The notes below the pieces were generated by a model. It made no database searches. It was given only the letters and a program-made list of their open reading frames with translations, and was not told where the DNA came from. This document shows positions 39,901 through 51,227 of a DNA stretch of 64,000 nucleotides, one piece after another (within the stretch, counting starts at the first letter, position 1; every line of letters begins with the position of its first letter). A program made the translations under genes and the position numbers. This stretch comes from Clavelina lepadiformis. Lineage: Eukaryota; Chordata; Ascidiacea; Aplousobranchia; Clavelinidae. The DNA is taken from the NCBI RefSeq assembly GCF_947623445.1, contig NC_135246.1, positions 994,501 through 1,058,500 on the forward strand, in the 5' to 3' direction.

Positions 39901-41182
39901 AGCTTCAGCATGATAACCTATTAACAAAACAAACTGAATTCTATACAGCTATGAGCTTTAACGTTGAAGACCTACAGCGAAAAAAACAGATGCAGTTTTT
40001 ATGATGGTAAATTCTGGCCTATGTAAATTTTCAACGTACGCTATAAACGTATTTTTAAGTTGGCGTATTTCTGAAAAACTGATTTTCATGTAATATTGAT
40101 GTTGGTGAAAATTATTTTGGCAGTTAGCATGAATCTTTGGCGGAAGAATTTTAACAATTCTAAAACTGTACTATAGTATGGTACCAAATACTAGTGTAGT
40201 ACCAAAACCTGTCCTCCCAACATGACATCATAAATTCCAATTAAATTGGGTTTAAAGGACCAAAAAACAAGTGCTAGTGCAGTTGGAATATTGAATATTA
40301 AACACAGACATATTTAATATTGAGACAAGTTGAAAATTAAAGTTGAAAGTTTTGATAACGTCTTCATAATAACTGCGTAAACGGTCAAGTTTATGCTCAA
40401 CAGTCAAACAGATACGAAATAGCTGTAAATAAGTCTAAACTAACAAACAACTATATTTCACAAAGCAGTCAACCATATTTACACCCATCAAAACTCTTGT
40501 ATTGTTAGAAAGAACTGTTAAGATCTCATGCCTACAGGTCTTATAAGAGGAAATGGAGGACGAAGTGCTCAATATCCCAACTCAGGCAAATTGCGCTAGC
40601 CATGCACTAGTCAGGTTGTACTGCTTCTATTCTGCTAGCCCAAACTATAATTTGATTGGACTTTATGATGTCACAATGGAGGGACAAGTTTTGGCTTTGG
40701 GGCAGGTTTTGGCAATACAACAATACTGATATAGCCTATGCCAGTCCTGTAGCCTATACGGCAGATGTGCATGGTCAGATGTTTGGCTAACACCATTTGC
40801 CTATAATACTAATTTAGCAATTTTGCATGTTGGGAACTGCAAAAACTTCATAAGGGCCTCGGTGCACAACTCCACTGTAGAGTAGGGTAGTTCTCAACAA
40901 GAAATTAGGCTTACACGTGCAAAAACGCAATATCTGGCGTGATGGCGAGCATACCGAAGCTTTAACTCTGCTTATTTTTGAAAAATTGGCGTTCAAACAG
41001 CCAGCTTCTCTATGTTTGTTTATTATAAATCGGTGTGCCCGTTGATAAATCTCATGCGTGCAGCTGCCACACTTTCCACTATGGGTGCACAGCAAGCAAA
41101 CCAACACACACCAGTCAAAATGTCTCGGTCAAGCCGCCACCACCAAAGTAGCTTACTTGCTTGCTAGCTAGCTTGAAATTAG
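36957..41182. other. Intergenic stretch, no supported gene
   Basis: AT-rich sequence with microsatellite TA runs (about 38642-38655) and no exon set on either strand. It may include the promoter and 5' UTR of the minus-strand exon at 36.8 kb. Confidence 0.45.
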
Positions 41183-41793
41183 GGGTTCTCAACCTGAGTC
41201 GCGGGTCACTTTCGTAAAATATTTCGTGGCCCACTTCACTACGTTTTGCACAAATGGGTTACGGAATTGTTAATTATAATGGAATGCCTCAGCCAGACAG
41301 TACTAAATTTACTTAACAGCCCATAAGGTCCGTCGCAGGTTAAATGCAAAAACAAAACAAAATTCTGAAATATAACATCTGATAGGCCTATAAAGAAATA
41401 GACTGAAATTTGATGAAAGCTCTGAGGCCCACAGGTTTAAATTGTTTCAAAACATGACTAGGCCCTTCGCTGCGGTCGCTCACGGCTTACACTCCCGTCA
41501 TCACTAAAGTCGCTTCGCCAATACCAACTTTGACGAGAGAACAAACATAAACATCACGCCCACAACGAAAGCTGTCTACGTCAGTATGTCAAAGGTCATA
41601 GTAACGAAGATTATTACTATAGGCTACACCAGCGGTACCAAACCACCAGTCAGTAATATCCGAAATAACGCCGTTTAATGTTGGACTTGAGTGATTTGTG
41701 CCTGTCTTATTGTTATATGGGTAATTCACATTTTCCGTCCGCGCAATAATAAGTATGCACCGGTCTGTGGTAAAAAAAATGTTGGAGACCGCT
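41183..41793. mobile_element. Degraded hAT-like sequence next to the MULE
   Basis: The left side reads GGGGTTCTCAACCTGAGTCG, a widespread hAT MITE end; the right side, on the other strand, begins CAGCGGTCTCCAACATTTTT, another hAT-type end. The two could be the ends of one element or of two different ones; no matching 8-bp flanks were found. Confidence 0.4.
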
Positions 41794-42602
41794 GGGCTAC
41801 ACCGTGACGCGACACCTGATCGAAAGACACTTTATCGAACGACACTTAATCGAACGACACTTTATCGAAAGACACTTAATCGAACGACACCTGATCGAAA
41901 CGACACCTGATCGAAACGACAGTTGATCGAACGACACTTTATCGAACCGAAAGTTGATCAAACGACACTTTATCGAACCGACAGTTAATCAAAACGACAG
42001 TTGATCGAACGACACTTTATCGAACCGACAGTTCCAGCAAGATTTTTGCGTGTTTCTCAAACATTGAAACAATGAGTCATTGTGATGTTCAGCTATCTGT
42101 CCATGTTTGTTTGATAAAGTTGGATTTTGTAATTTTTGAGATATTGTGATATTTATATAATTTTGCTCTCTCTCCGCATTGAAGCGTATTACTCATTTAC
42201 GCACCAATAACTTGACTAACTATTCTTTTTCGTTCTCTTTTCACAGCGGGGGCGCGGCGTAACAAGAAGAATTTATAGAAATGTGTCTAGAAACTAGAAA
42301 TACCTAATTTACACTAAATTCACTTTCTTTAGTTTTACAATTATGATGTATACAGGAAGCCAGATGATGTTTCTACTAACCTGTAATAATCTCATCAGTC
42401 TACGACGCATAGTTTTCTAGTAATTAACGATTGCAAATGTGTGTGCGGGGTTGGCCACACCTAGTTTTTTTAGTAAACTCGCGAGCCTGGTTAGGATAGG
42501 GTTAAAAGATCCACAATTTATCGAAACAACTGACGATATGCACTGTTAAAAGCACGACAACTGACGAAGTGCACATTTCAATCGCATTCATTTAATTACA
42601 AG

Positions 42603-42898
42603 TTGTGTGCAATTGCTCGAAGATAACTTTTTATGTCCATATTCGTTGAGTCATAATTTTCGACTGTGCTCTTCAGCCGTTGGTTGACAGCGTCGTAGCG
42701 CTTCTTCCGAGGTGGGCCATCGATTCCAGCACTCAATTGCTCAATTAACATTTCGTTGGAACCTTGTTCCTGCTTAATTTTTTTGACGAGTCTGCGAAGT
42801 GTCGGATGGGATATTGAGACACGCTTGCTGAACGCATTGTGCCATCCTTCAATGCTATTATTCGTTCGTGGAAGGTCATCTTGAACCCGGTGGAAGAC
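42603..42898 (-). pseudogene. MULE transposase, C-terminal remnant
   Basis: The minus strand reads DLPRTNNSIEGWHNAF, the conserved R-x-N-N-x-x-E-G-W-H signature of MULE transposases, followed by KKIKQEQ, GPPRKKRYDAVNQRLK and the terminal SYLRAIAHNL before a TAA. The catalytic DDE part is absent, so the element cannot move by itself. Confidence 0.88.
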
Positions 42899-42944
42899 AT
42901 TCCAATATCATTATTAATATCATATTCCATTCCAATTCCAAATA

Positions 42945-43031
42945 GGCGCCGGAAATGCGTGATCTTAGCTTGCTTTTCGTGAATTTCATTGTTGAAAATA
43001 TTTGTTCACATGTGTACGTGCTACCAAGCAT
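42945..43031 (-). pseudogene. hAT transposase C-terminal fragment inside the MULE
   Basis: The minus strand encodes MLGSTYTCEQIFSTMKFTK and then SKLRSRI, the dimerisation-domain signature of hAT/ZBED-type transposases (usually GSTYLCEQLFS-MK-NKS-RSR). A stop lies a few codons upstream. It abuts the MULE transposase remnant in another frame. Confidence 0.75.
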
Positions 43032-43675
43032 CGAAGCCATTTATTTTGCGCTGTCGGTCAAGCTGGGATAAAGACCACTTTCAAGAAGCTACTTTGTGTA
43101 AAAGTCAGGCAGCGACATGCCCCTTGCTATAAAATTTTGCCTTCAATTCCTTACTCTTTGTATCTATAATGACTAGTCTAGTCTACTGTACAGACAATCT
43201 CGTACTTAGTAATTCTCGTGCGTATTCTTGTGATATCTTATTAATATGTGGGCGGGCCGGCCGCCATGCGAAATCGAACACTTTATGATACAAATATAAA
43301 ATATAGATATAAAATATAAATCGTCAACTTTATGATATATACATCACAATTCATTAATGCACACCATTACAAAGACCGCACATCACAATGGCTCATTGTT
43401 TCAATGTTTGAGAAACACGCAAAAATCTTGCTTGAACTGTCGGTTCGATAAAGTGTCGTTCGATCAACTGTCGTTTTGATTAACTGTCGGTTCGATAAAG
43501 TGTCGTTCGATCAGCTGTCGGTTCGATAAAGTGTCGTTCGATCAACTGTCGGCTCGATTAACTGTCGTTCGATAAAGTGTCTTTCGATCAGCTGTCGTTT
43601 CGATCAGGTGTCGTTCGATAAAGTGTCTTTCGATAAAGTGTCTTTCGATAAGGTGTCATAGTACCGGGCTACACC

Positions 43676-44676
43676 AAGATTCAATTTCGGACAAACACCC
43701 TTGCACAAGCGATCGAAGATAGGGCGCTCTTCCCGAAACCAATGGGTTGAATGTAGGCTACATGACGAAGTTAAGTTGATGGGTTGTTATAATCCTTAAG
43801 ATATAAATCTAACTTTTGACTCCGAAGACTGCTGTTTTATATTTTCGCTCATTTATCAAATGACTGATGCGTTCATCTGTGCTTTGTCGAAGGCTGATGT
43901 GTCAAGAACTCACGACTTTAATAATATAACAGCCGAATCGTGGAATGAGTAATGCAGAATAAGTAGAGTGAAAAAAAACCTGCGCGCAGCGATTAAAATA
44001 CGACATTTTCATGCAAAACGCGAAATGGCTTAAGAGCGTCACCCAGCGTTAGACTAATAATGTCTCAATGGCCGCTACAGCTATAAACTGAATGATTAAG
44101 AAAGCATTGATCACGATGTAACTATAACCTAGTTATTAAAACGTAGTATAGGCCTATATTGCAAGTTAGACATTACAATAACTTAAAACATATAGGCTAT
44201 ATGGCCTATATTTCAATTGGCAACAAAGGATCTTCACTGGACTGGATCTGTGCAGTTCAAACACAATCTCCATTCGACTGCAACCTTCTCTCGTATAAAC
44301 AGTGATAGGTATTAACTGGTACGACACTGCGTTAAGCAGCATGCATGGACATAATATTGATTAAAAATCGGATTTATTTCTTTCCGTTTAAGACAATTAA
44401 AAGCGGTAAGTTGCAATGGCAGTAAAAAAAACGTAAACTGCAGCAAAAGCTTAATCAAGGTTCGCAACAACACGAACCGACACAAATACTGTATTACAAT
44501 TAACGTGAAAAAACGGGCAGTTGGACCAAAGCAAGACGCTGATTTGTACTAAATTAATTACATCACGAATTAAAGGCAATAAACAGTCCTCGGAGGAAAC
44601 CTGGAACACGATAAAGGAAAAAAACATCTTACATCCTTCATTATATACCGTGCACATTGCTGACGTCAATCTTAAA
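43676..44676. other. Between the MULE and the end of UPRT
   Basis: Presumed 3' UTR of UPRT near 44676 and intergenic sequence. The overlapping ORFs at 44451-44690 and 44521-44739 are on opposite strands and neither shows a motif. Confidence 0.45.
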
Positions 44677-47599
44677 TCAATCTGTACCAAAATACTTCTT
44701 CCCGAAATGTACAGGAACGACCGGATTCATTTCTGTTGACAATACTGTGATCTTCGAATGGGCAGAAGATAATGTATCAATGCCTGTAATAAACAATCCA
44801 GTTGTATACACCATTGATCAAGGAGACTGATAGAGTAACCCATGGTTAACTAAAAGTAAACATCTGTAACTAACTGTACCTTCCGGCGTCACGAACAAGG
44901 TTAAAAGAATGATCTTTTCATCTATTACCCCATGCTCGCGAAGAACTTCGATGGCTTTTAAAACAGTGTTTCCGGAGGCTAATTATACAATAATGGGATA
45001 AGATTGAATTCTTTTAAATCTTCCTGATGATGGAAGATGAATGACAAATGAGAATAGGCAGCAACCGTTTTGTAAGTTTTAGAGGAAAAAGATCAATTGT
45101 ACAGGTGCCAGATTTTTTCCTGGCTAACATACTATTTTATGGGTGAAATGTTTTAATTTCTAGTTTTACTTTGGTTTTTCTTAACCAATTCAAAACATCC
45201 ATTAGCAGATAAAATACGCAATTATTTTAAAAAGAATCCTTCGTTTTTTGATGATAGAATTAATACTTAATCCAACCACTGTTGCAAATTTCAACACCAA
45301 CTAAATCAAAAATCATACGACAAAATATTGCAACACTTAGGTTGATCTATGCCATACTTGGGGATTTAAAATTAATTGATTTCAAATTAATCATCGATCA
45401 TTCTACAATCAACCAACTTACATAAGATTGGGTACATAAGCAGAACGGTCCGCTTGGAAATATCCTTGGGCAATTTTGCGTAATAAACTTTTGCCTTATC
45501 TGTCTCTTCATCGCTTTGTATTAAGATTTTTCCAATTCGAATTGACCTGCAGCTTTCACGTAAAGCTTGTTCCATCGCTTCCCCTAACAAGTTAACACCA
45601 GTTAATTAACTAACTAATTAATTAACTAATTAACTTAGTTTAACTCATGGTAGAAATTATTTTAATTTGGTTCTAGAAAATGCCTGAGTATGCGCATGAT
45701 ATGTACAACGCATGAACTAGCACAGTTGTGAAATCTGCATAGTTTTCAAATGCAGCACACTTCTCTTGCGCTATGTGCCTTATCATGTAGTTTCATAATT
45801 GTGGATTGGTGAGTAGTAGCACCAGTAGTAAGAATCAATTTATTCGTGGTGCAGTGGGAGAGGTGGGCAGTCGGTACTTTGAAAGCACCGTCGTTAACGG
45901 TATCGGTACTTGGCAAAAAATTTACCGATGTTGCCGGTATTCGATACTATTTCAAAAAACGTTCGGTAGTTTGTCGATACTCGGTACCTGTACTTTTTGT
46001 GCAAAAAAATGCTGCTGTAAATGCAATATTTGCCGCAATTATGCCCCCTGTAAAGGTTACTCCAGCTCAAAACATATGTGACGTTAATCGCTTGCAATTT
46101 TACTTGTCATTGCTAGATTAAAAAATGTCAACAGATGCTAAAATTAGTATTAAGAATTAATTAACATACATTTTTGAAAACATACAAGTTAAAATTTTGA
46201 AATTATCGCGTGACCAACTGAATATTCTTAAAAAAACTAATTCGGTACTTTTTTACAGAAGTATCAACGGTACTGGTATCAGTACTGGAAAAGTACCATG
46301 GTACATTAATTCGGTACTGCCCGCCTATAGCAGTTAGTGCCGAAAATGCGTAGAGGGCGAATACATTTTCTTTTTGGATACAACGCTAAATAATGCTTGC
46401 TTTACAAAAATGTGCGTGTCTCCAAAACCAATATGCAGGTTTGCTTGGGTCAACGCTAACAATGAAAACTTTACTCAGACTGTGAATGAACAATTAAAGT
46501 GTTTACCAAGTAATCAAGAATGTGCTTGTAACACACATGATTTGAATAACCTGTCCAAATAATCAAAGTGAACCAGTATACTCCGGAAACCTCCATTTTT
46601 CCCTTGCATGTATATGTATGCAGTCATTTGCATTGACAAGATGCAAGGGAAAAATTGATGACTTCTATCGATGTTAAAATGTTTTAAACGTACCACTTCT
46701 AATGATACTGACACCACAGTTTCCTTTGTTGAATTTTATTCCATCATACTCATGTCCTGATGGAGTCGTCACAATGTGCTCTGAGAATGGAAGAAGATTG
46801 AGACCTTCTTCAATCACGAGACGAATAAGACGATCGGCACTGAAGACAAATTCACTTCGACTGACATTCCTGGAAAAAAGTTAAAAAACATTTAATTGCT
46901 GAAATATTGAAATTCATTTTGAGACAAAATATGAAAGTATGTCAACCTCTAAATAATACCTCTCACAAACAAACTGATTATATGCACATGATTTCATGAC
47001 ATTTATATAAAGATTTAAAATAATGGAAAGCTGACTTCATTACTTATTTAGCCTTAAATTATTATCATTTAATAATTATAATGTTGTTTATTTTCAATTA
47101 GTAATTGACAACAACTGTTACTAAAACAGTAATAACATGACAAATTAGCATCCAAAGCACACTTTGAGGAAGCAGTATATGTCATTACATTACGTGCTAT
47201 TGATTCAAACTGGCTTTTGAATGTCAGCTACGTGACAGATAGTTGATGACCGAAGATCTCTGTAAATATAAGCTTAGGCCTTTTTGACGTGGCGTAATAA
47301 AATGAAGTCACAAAAATCATGCATAAGTACATGCGGCAAAACATGAAAATTTACTTCAATTTAAATATATAGCCTAGCCTAAGCCCAAAACCAGTATGCA
47401 TAGAAGGCTCTACTTGTTATGAAAATAAAGCTTACTTGTCCCTTATTATGGTTTGCAATCTTCTGATTTGGTCATTCGTTGTAACAAGTTTAACTTTACT
47501 TGAACTTTCACCCGTGAAAATTTCGTCATCTCTATCATTTTGTGACATAGTCACGTTGTTATACTTGTCTCCCCCGCTCGCTTTTACAGTAGAAGGCAT
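44677..47599 (-). CDS. UPRT: Uracil phosphoribosyltransferase homologue (UPRT), 5 exons
   Basis: Member of the UPRT family, which in microbes joins uracil to PRPP to give UMP; activity of animal members is doubtful. Exons on the minus strand: 47599-47436, 46869-46694, 45583-45422, 44978-44880, 44783-44677; phases fit and give 235 residues (human UPRT 309, longer at its N-terminus). Conserved blocks in order: QIRRLQTIIRDK, EFVFSADRLIRLVIEEGLN, KFNKGNCGVSIIRSGEAMEQ, RSIRIGKILIQSDEE, VYYAKLPKDI, LLMYPILSSGNTV (PRPP-binding loop), ending HFGKKYFGTD. The second intron contains a MITE and an AT-rich TTAA run at 45595-45640. The gene lies head to head with the SLC43 transporter 3.6 kb away. Confidence 0.94.
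45850..46328. mobile_element. MITE in UPRT intron 2
   Basis: Inverted ends GGTGGGCAGTCGGTACTTT (left) and, on the other strand, GGCGGGCAGTACCGAATTA (right). Both ends continue into repeats of GGTACT/AGTACC (GGTATCGGTACTTGG; GTATCAGTACTGGAAAAGTA). Exact outer limits and the target duplication were not resolved; hAT is possible. Confidence 0.6.
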
Positions 47600-50500
47600 G
47601 ATAATTGCATGTTTTTGATAAAAACAACAACCGCCTACAGCAAATCGACGTCAGCCTATTTAATTCTTCACCAAGTAGCCTACTAAAACAAATTAAACTC
47701 ACCACACATTAAACGACTGCTGGTAGACTTTATGGCGGGAAATCCCCTAATACAAAATTACTTGTTATCACGGAGGAAATGTGATCTTATCATTAACAAC
47801 TTTACTGGAAACATCTTATTCTTACCCCACTCTCTCCCCCTATACGCAGGACAAATTTCAGACCAAAAGTGTTCACAAACTTTTAATAAACGTATTTTCT
47901 CATCGCAGCTGGGCGCTGTGTATTAGCTTTTTTGATGTTAAAACAAAGCAGATAAACTAATTTTTAAAAAAGGATCTCCAAACCACCACCCATGCAGCTA
48001 TATATATAGTGGTATTTTATAATTGTGATTTTATTTGTGCTTGTCGAGGATGCCACCATAGTTTGTATGCATTTGGTTCTTGTGTAATTTACTCGTGACA
48101 AAGTGCGGCTATCGCACTACGAAAGATGCTGAATTGACAAATTTGCAGACATTAAGGTTTCTGCCGATGTTGCAAGTCAGAAAGCACTCTTTGTTTGACA
48201 CACCAATTGCTGGGTTTTCAATCTTGCACTAGCAAGTGTACAACTGTACATTTCGCATTATGCATCATACGGGATAGTTAAGAAAATCTTTGTTGTTTTT
48301 TTGATTGACTTGTTGACTTAATTTTTGTAGGCTTGTCAGGATCAACGTTCTGAGGCAGCTTGACCTACTGTAAGCCTACGTTCGTTGTGTATTTAAATAT
48401 TTTTGATGAAAGCATTTCATTGAAAGTAATTCACGCAACCCACTGTTAACAATAGAGAAGGTCAGGTTATAGAATGGGTATGCAAAGTTGATCAAATAAT
48501 TTAGGGTTTAACAGAAATAGGAATTAGAATAAAAGACGGAAGTTAGGAATTAAGATCACTATGTTATAAAGTTCAAGTTAGTAGGTTAATAAGAAACTGC
48601 GAAAAACAGCTTGAAACGAACGGTTTTGTCTCGTGAAATAGCGACAGCCATTTTTTAATTGCTTGCAGTAGGCCTACATGCAATATCGATGCATATAGTG
48701 TAGGCTACGTGGATATACGCGTAGGCCAGAGGTTATCGGCCTACATTCTGATCATGATGTTCTTGCTAACTCTGGCATTTATGAAAAGAATAAGCAAAAA
48801 ATGGCTTTCCAAGATAGAAGGCGATATAGTTTTTGACGCTTTGTGGCTTGATTACAATACACATTGCAGCAGCAGGAAAAACGCAACATTTTCCTCTTTA
48901 AACCTTGACTTAACGAGGCTCTTTAAATGAATGGGGTTCAGACTTTGCCATCTATAGTCTCTCAACCAACATTTACATAAAACATTTAGCCTACGTAAAT
49001 TTCGTATTTTGGCAGGATTCATAATATAGTTTCGTGATATTGTCATTTATGGAAATTAGTTTTTGGGATGAAAGCGTTTGTAGACTCGATCAAATTTCCC
49101 AAATACCAAGCACAAATGTAATGTTGAAATGACAAGCCTTGTAAATGTGAAGTCGAAATACAGAAAATTAACACAGAGTGTAGGCCTCTGTATACGAGAC
49201 GAAGCGCAAACAGAGAAAGCGAAACTCTTGTTTTCTATTCCTCTAATCTTTTTCGATGATCCTTACCTGTTACAAAGACAAGAAAAGGATAACCGTAGTA
49301 ATTAGAACGCTACTATTCATTTAGAAATATTTCTTGCATAGCTACGCATAGAAACGTAGAAGACATAGCCTACATGACAAAGTTGTTAATGTGCAAATGG
49401 ATGGTTAAAGTAAAACCCCAAGGATAGTGTTTTCTGAGTTTCCTTATGCTAGGAATTAGGGCTTAGGCTATATTTTTTATCTACTTTGTAGTCTAAAGCT
49501 TATATTAAATGACGACTTATATATTTTTCGACGTCTCACAATGTCATCGAAATTTAACATAATAAATCTTAAACTGCCTGCTAACATAGATATTTTTATG
49601 AAAAATTTCATTTCGTTTTACCAACTTCTCCGGGTTTTCTTACAACGGAGTGCATTTGTTTTGTTACTTAGCTACTGATTCCTCAAAGCGTGTTCCGCAA
49701 AGACAATCTCGGCAGTCGGAGCTCAACCGGTAAAGACTAAGGAATCCTGGCCTGCTAACAAGTTTAAAATTCACTCAAAGAAATCCTTCAGGCTAACGAT
49801 AAAACATTGACACAGTGAAACAGTACAGAACCAGTATAGTATATTTGCAGCACCATACTGTATGATTTAATATGCCCTTGCGGAGTATGATATATTCCGC
49901 TTATTTGTCCTTCCCGCGTAATAGTTGCGAAAGGCGCGCTTGGCTGTGTGCAGGATGTATAGGATATCCTGCAGAAATGTGTGGCTAACTGGCTATGGAC
50001 AAAGGAGCTTTTCTCTTAAAGCTTCTTGCCCACGTGGATCGCGGTCGTTTGCCGTCCTCATGTCTTCGTTTCGACTTCTTTATCTTATTGATGGACCACG
50101 TGTGTAGGCGATGTCATCCTATCTAGCTTTCCCCTTCAGACTAAAGTGAGGAGATAGCTTGTCCTGGTTGATTGTCATCTGTAATGTTTCGTTAACATGG
50201 TGAAATCAGAAAGTTATAACAATATATCTGTATTGTATAGGATTGTTTGGGTTTCAGATCATTACACTCTGAAACATTAATTGTTTGTGAACTTAACGAA
50301 GCGTATTCCGGTAGGATTAGTAACCTGGCAGCTTTAGTTATTTAGCCGTTAGTTGAAAGTGTGACAGCAACTCACAGGATTTTCGCGCACACAGAATTTT
50401 TTATCTTTTTTTACTTTTTAATGTAGTTCCTGGTCCAGTGATCCAAGAGAAACTAACAGATAACTTCACATGGGTACATAATCTTGGATGGTCTGAATTG

Positions 50501-51227
50501 CAACAGGTGGGCTTTAACATTCCATTGCAAGAGTTGGAGATATGTCATGTTTTAGAATTTCATGAAATATTATAGCCTGAGACATACTAAAGTTGCGTAC
50601 AAAATTTCAGGGCGCTCAATGCGGGGTTTTTCGATTAATTGCCTGTTTAGTAATTTGACCTTACAATAACGCAAAGTAAAGCATTTTTACAAGCATATAC
50701 GGTATGTGACTTAACAATGCGTTAAATAGAGAACATATAATGACGTTATAAAGACAAGAAAAGGATAACCGTAGTAGTTAGAAGGCCACTAATCATTTAG
50801 AAATACTGCTTGCATAGCTGCGCATTATTTATTACTTACCGGGTGTTGTCTTATTTTGAGTAACGGGCATGCCAATGAAGCTTTTTAATGTAGTTCGTGG
50901 TCTAGTGATCCAAGAGATACTGACAGATAACTTCGCATGGGTACATAATCTTTGATGGTCTGAATTGCAACAGGTTATAAATTTATTACCTAAATAGTAT
51001 CGTATCTTACATACGTGGAAAGGTCTACTCCATTTTGCAGGATCATATATACTGTTTTTTGCTTAAAATTTAAAATTCTGTAGGCTTAGATTTTGAAAAG
51101 AAAGTAGCCCATAAATTCATTCTCGTTTGTTAATTCTGTTTCTAATATAGTGGTATAAATTAATTGTTCGTTTCTTTAGACACTGTACTTTTGGTAGATG
51201 ATTACTATCTGACCGTCTTATGTTAAG
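47600..51227. other. Divergent intergenic region between UPRT and SLC43, with duplicated pieces
   Basis: Two sequence blocks occur twice. One, AAAGACAAGAAAAGGATAAC onward, is at about 49275-49350 and 50752-50830. The other is an exon-like block at 50428-50507 and 50899-50972, each preceded by TTTTTAATGTAG and ending CAACAG-GT; the first copy reads PGPVIQEKLTDNFTWVHNLG and on without a stop, the second has one stop. They may be untranslated or lost exons upstream of the transporter; an acceptor TTTCTTTAG lies at 51180, 47 bp before its ATG. Confidence 0.45.

Larger units (their letters stand above)
41804..43665 (-). mobile_element. Mutator-like (MULE) DNA transposon with long repetitive inverted ends
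   Basis: A 1.86-kb element flanked by a perfect 10-bp direct repeat, GGGCTACACC, at 41794-41803 and 43666-43675 (MULEs make duplications of about 9 bp). Each arm, roughly 260-280 bp, is a string of short repeats based on CGACACTTTATCGAA in inverted orientation, and ends inside with AGCAAGATTTTTGCGTGTTT (left) and its complement (right). The interior keeps the end of a MULE transposase. The outermost 10 bp of the two ends match poorly. Confidence 0.88.

Noticed and set aside
42745-42930. 61-codon minus ORF starting MEYDINNDIG
   Set aside because: Wrong frame of the MULE transposase remnant; the true frame shows the NNSIEGWHNAF signature.
50428-50507. BolA-family gene from PGPVIQEKLTDNF
   Set aside because: Similarity is confined to a few residues; the rest of the BolA fold is not found nearby.
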